Assembly (NCBI GenBank): GCA_947648875.1 | Contig: CANSPM010000013.1 | Location: 20,340-84,339 of the forward strand | Source: an uncultured Lachnospiraceae bacterium | Lineage (GTDB): Bacteria > Bacillota > Clostridia > Lachnospirales > Lachnospiraceae | Reading direction: 5' to 3' | Length of the DNA: 64,000 nucleotides | Part shown: positions 62,032 through 64,000 of the stretch, piece after piece | Position numbering within the stretch: position 1 is the first letter of the stretch | Layout of the letters: the number at the start of each line of letters is the position of its first letter | Translations under genes and position numbers: made by a program | Notes under the pieces: generated by a model | Database searches by the model: none | What the model saw: the letters and a program-made list of their open reading frames with translations, nothing else | Told to the model about the DNA's origin: nothing

Positions 62032-62874
62032 ATGAGGACAATAGCGGTAAATGTGATAACAGATAACGTTAAGGAAATGTGTATTGAGGCCAATCACTTT
62101 TTATCCGAAGATATGAGACAGGCTCTGGACGTCGCCGCACAGACGGAGAGGTCTTCGCTGGGCAGGCAGATCCTGGCGCAGTTGCAGGAAAATCTGCGGA
62201 TTGCGGGAGCGGATATGATTCCAATCTGTCAGGATACCGGTATGGCAGTGATTTTTCTGGAGGTGGGGCAGGAGGTATATTTTGCGGGAGGAAGTCTGGA
62301 GGACGCTGTCAACGAGGGGGTGCGCAGGGGATATGTTGAAGGATATCTGCGAAAATCGGTAGTAAAGGACCCGCTACTACGGGAAAATACCCGGGATAAT
62401 ACACCTGCCGTTATACATTATGAGATTAAGCCAGGGGATCAGGTGAGAATTACGGTCGCTCCCAAGGGCTTTGGGAGTGAAAATATGAGCAGGATCTTTA
62501 TGCTCAAGCCTGCGGATGGACTAGAAGGGGTAAAGAATGCCATACTTACAGCGGTAAAGGACGCGGGCCCCAACGCGTGTCCTCCCATGGTGATAGGAGT
62601 GGGAATCGGGGGGACCTTTGAAAAATGCGCAATTTTGGCAAAGCAGGCTTTGACGAGAGGGGTAGGTGAACGCTCTTCTATTCCCTATGTCAGGGAGTTG
62701 GAGGAGGAAATGCTGACGGCAATCAACGGATCTGGCATTGGGCCAGGGGGGCTTGGCGGGTCTACCACTGCGCTGGCTGTGAACATCAATACCTTTCCCA
62801 CCCATATTGCAGGGTTGCCAGTGGCCGTGAACATTTGTTGCCATGTGAACCGCCATGTGGTGAGGACATTATAA
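62032..62874 (+). CDS. fumA: Fumarate hydratase class I, alpha subunit
   Basis: 280 residues, the N-terminal half of class I fumarase as a separate subunit. The [4Fe-4S] ligands are C66 (PICQDTG), C183 (NACPP) and C270 (NICCHVNRH). It hydrates fumarate to malate with the beta subunit encoded next. Two-subunit forms are usual in anaerobes. Confidence 0.93.
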   Translation: MRTIAVNVITDNVKEMCIEANHFLSEDMRQALDVAAQTERSSLGRQILAQLQENLRIAGADMIPICQDTGMAVIFLEVGQEVYFAGGSLEDAVNEGVRRGYVEGYLRKSVVKDPLLRENTRDNTPAVIHYEIKPGDQVRITVAPKGFGSENMSRIFMLKPADGLEGVKNAILTAVKDAGPNACPPMVIGVGIGGTFEKCAILAKQALTRGVGERSSIPYVRELEEEMLTAINGSGIGPGGLGGSTTALAVNINTFPTHIAGLPVAVNICCHVNRHVVRTL

Positions 62875-62987
62875 GGAGATGGCAGGGAAACACCGGGATT
62901 GGAATATACATAGAAAGCAGCAAATCGCTGTGCGGTGAGAATATAATAGGGCGGCGGCTGTGAACCGACATGTGGGAAGGAGCAATT

Positions 62988-63554
62988 GTGGAAAATAAGC
63001 AGGGCAGGCATTTATATATACCTTTTGACAAGGAGGAAGCAATAAAGTTAAATGCGGGAGACTATGTGTATTTGAGCGGTACGATTTATACAGCTCGGGA
63101 CGCCGCGCATAAAAGAATGTATGAGGCGATGCAGGATAAGGGATCCATACCGTTTGATATACAGAATAATGTAATTTACTACATGGGTCCCTCTCCTGCT
63201 CGGGAGGGGAGAACCATAGGCTCCGCAGGTCCTACAACCGCCAGCCGCATGGACAAGTATACTCCGACTTTACTGGACAGGGGACTTCGTGGAATGATTG
63301 GTAAGGGCAAGCGCAGCGCCGCCGTGGTGGATGCGATTATCAGAAACGGGGCAGTGTATTTTGCGGCTGTTGGCGGAGCAGGAGCGCTGCTGTCCAAGTC
63401 TATTATTTCTTCGGAGACGATCGCTTATGACGATTTGGGGACAGAGGCCATTCGCAGGCTGGAAATACGGGATTTCCCAGCGATTGTAGTAATTGACTGC
63501 GCAGGGAACAATCTCTATGAAACAGCGGTTTTGCAGTTTGTCGAAAAAAAATAG
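62988..63554 (+). CDS. fumB: Fumarate hydratase class I, beta subunit
   Basis: 188 residues. MGPSPAREGRTIGSAGPTTASRMDKYTP and GKGKRS are hallmarks of the C-terminal fumarase/tartrate dehydratase subunit. GTG 62988 is taken as start because GAAGGAG precedes it; the ATG at 62970 has no ribosome-binding site. The gap to the alpha gene is 113 bases and holds no further gene. Confidence 0.92.
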   Translation: MENKQGRHLYIPFDKEEAIKLNAGDYVYLSGTIYTARDAAHKRMYEAMQDKGSIPFDIQNNVIYYMGPSPAREGRTIGSAGPTTASRMDKYTPTLLDRGLRGMIGKGKRSAAVVDAIIRNGAVYFAAVGGAGALLSKSIISSETIAYDDLGTEAIRRLEIRDFPAIVVIDCAGNNLYETAVLQFVEKK

Positions 63555-63563
63555 AAAAAACAG

Positions 63564-63592
63564 TTGACAAAGTAGGATGGCTTATGTATAAT
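63564..63592 (+). promoter_or_regulatory. Consensus promoter of tRNA-Ser
   Basis: TTGACA (63564-63569) and TATAAT (63587-63592), spacing 17; full match to the sigma-A consensus. Confidence 0.92.
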
Positions 63593-63651
63593 AATTTTTG
63601 CGTCACGTTGAGACGCACAATAGCATATTGGTAGAGGTGTAGTTCAGATTT

Positions 63652-63739
63652 GGAGAAATACTCAAGAGGCTGAAGAGGCGCCCCTGCTAAGGGTGTAGGT
63701 CGCTAACGCGGCGCGAGGGTTCAAATCCCTCTTTCTCCG
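63652..63739 (+). tRNA. tRNA-Ser (anticodon GCU)
   Basis: 88 bases. Acceptor GGAGAAA/TTTCTCC with discriminator G, anticodon stem CGCCC/GGGTG with loop CTGCTAA (anticodon GCT), a long variable arm, and T-arm GAGGGTTCAAATCCCTC. The long variable arm fits serine. CCA is not encoded. Confidence 0.96.
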
Positions 63740-63787
63740 TTTTCTACCAGTGCTAAAATGCAAGTAGAAAAAATAATTAAAAAAGTT

Positions 63788-64000
63788 GTTGACAAGCTGA
63801 AAATAATGTGGTATCTTATAGAAGTTGCCACTGAGAACAACAGCAATGACAACAGCGGCGAGATTACACAGAGTAAACTTGCTTGGAACTGTGATACCGA
63901 ACAAGATTGTTTGGAACACATGTACTTGGAGCATGCCTGCTCCCTGGACCTTGACAAATAAACAGCAATGCAACCCTGAAAATTCTAAAAGCGGATCGCT
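63788..64000 (+). promoter_or_regulatory. Second promoter and leader running off the window, possibly rRNA
   Basis: TTGACA (63788-63793) and TATCTT (63811-63816), spacing 17. The last 60 bases (from about 63949, ...CCTTGACAAATAAACAGC...) resemble leader sequences ahead of 16S rRNA genes in Clostridia. A 67-codon open frame (63758-63961) covers the -35/-10 boxes and is probably not a gene. Confidence 0.45.

Noticed and set aside
63758..63961. 67-codon ORF after tRNA-Ser
   Set aside because: It spans a good promoter and has no RBS; better explained as leader DNA.

Overview
The window looks like a chromosomal segment of a motile, probably spore-forming Clostridia bacterium of the Lachnospiraceae type. 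The reasons are moderately high GC, strong GGAGG ribosome-binding sites, a flagellin with FliS, a BofA homologue, a Clostridia-type Tad pilus locus, DUF2508, DUF6240, DUF2975/YozG-like and DUF4173 proteins, an aspartate--tRNA(Asn) type ligase and a two-subunit class I fumarase. Genus cannot be decided from the sequence. No insertion sequence, prophage or CRISPR array was seen; two gene remnants are present.

Layout. 1-3.8 kb: the 3' part of a membrane diguanylate cyclase, then a DUF1538 membrane protein with a tandem PII-like protein. 3.9-5.6 kb (minus): a redox cassette of a TlpA-type lipoprotein, a 50-residue CXXC protein and a polyferredoxin-type membrane protein. 5.7-8.0 kb: a nuclease-family remnant and an aspartyl-tRNA synthetase. 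8.6-14.3 kb: a two-component system with a membrane accessory protein, a small membrane protein, a receiver-(p)ppGpp synthetase fusion and a TatD nuclease. 14.4-15.7 kb: a PadR unit whose DUF2812 gene is broken by an amber codon. 16.2-19.9 kb: an ABC exporter with two permeases.

19.9-23.5 kb (minus): two adjacent genes of the clostridial P47 (TULIP) family, known from botulinum orfX clusters, here without any neurotoxin gene. A divergent promoter serves a short leader ORF with a terminator, ahead of a GNAT acetyltransferase. 24.4-38.6 kb: a GT-C glycosyltransferase, a DUF2975/YozG/DUF4173 group, an ABC-F ATPase, a DUF4358 lipoprotein, an MBOAT/DHHW O-acylation pair, a HAD phosphatase, RsmA and a large solute-binding lipoprotein. 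38.9-43.9 kb: a TPR/acidic/degenerate AAA-like protein and glycogen branching enzyme.

44.0-49.6 kb: a DUF6240 protein, flagellin, FliS, and a divergent DUF2508/bofA pair. 49.6-59.6 kb: a Tad pilus locus (TadZ, CpaF, TadB, TadC, Flp pilin, DUF5702, two TadE-like proteins, a prepilin peptidase and an FHA protein). 59.9-63.6 kb: rhomboid protease, flavodoxin-SCP2 fusion, HIT protein and fumarase alpha/beta. The window ends with tRNA-Ser(GCU) and what looks like the start of an rRNA leader.

The strongest candidates for new biology are the P47/TULIP pair, the receiver-alarmone synthetase fusion, the P-loop-less TPR/AAA-like protein and the TadE protein with duplicated Cys/His modules. Family calls come from reading the translations; no database search was run.
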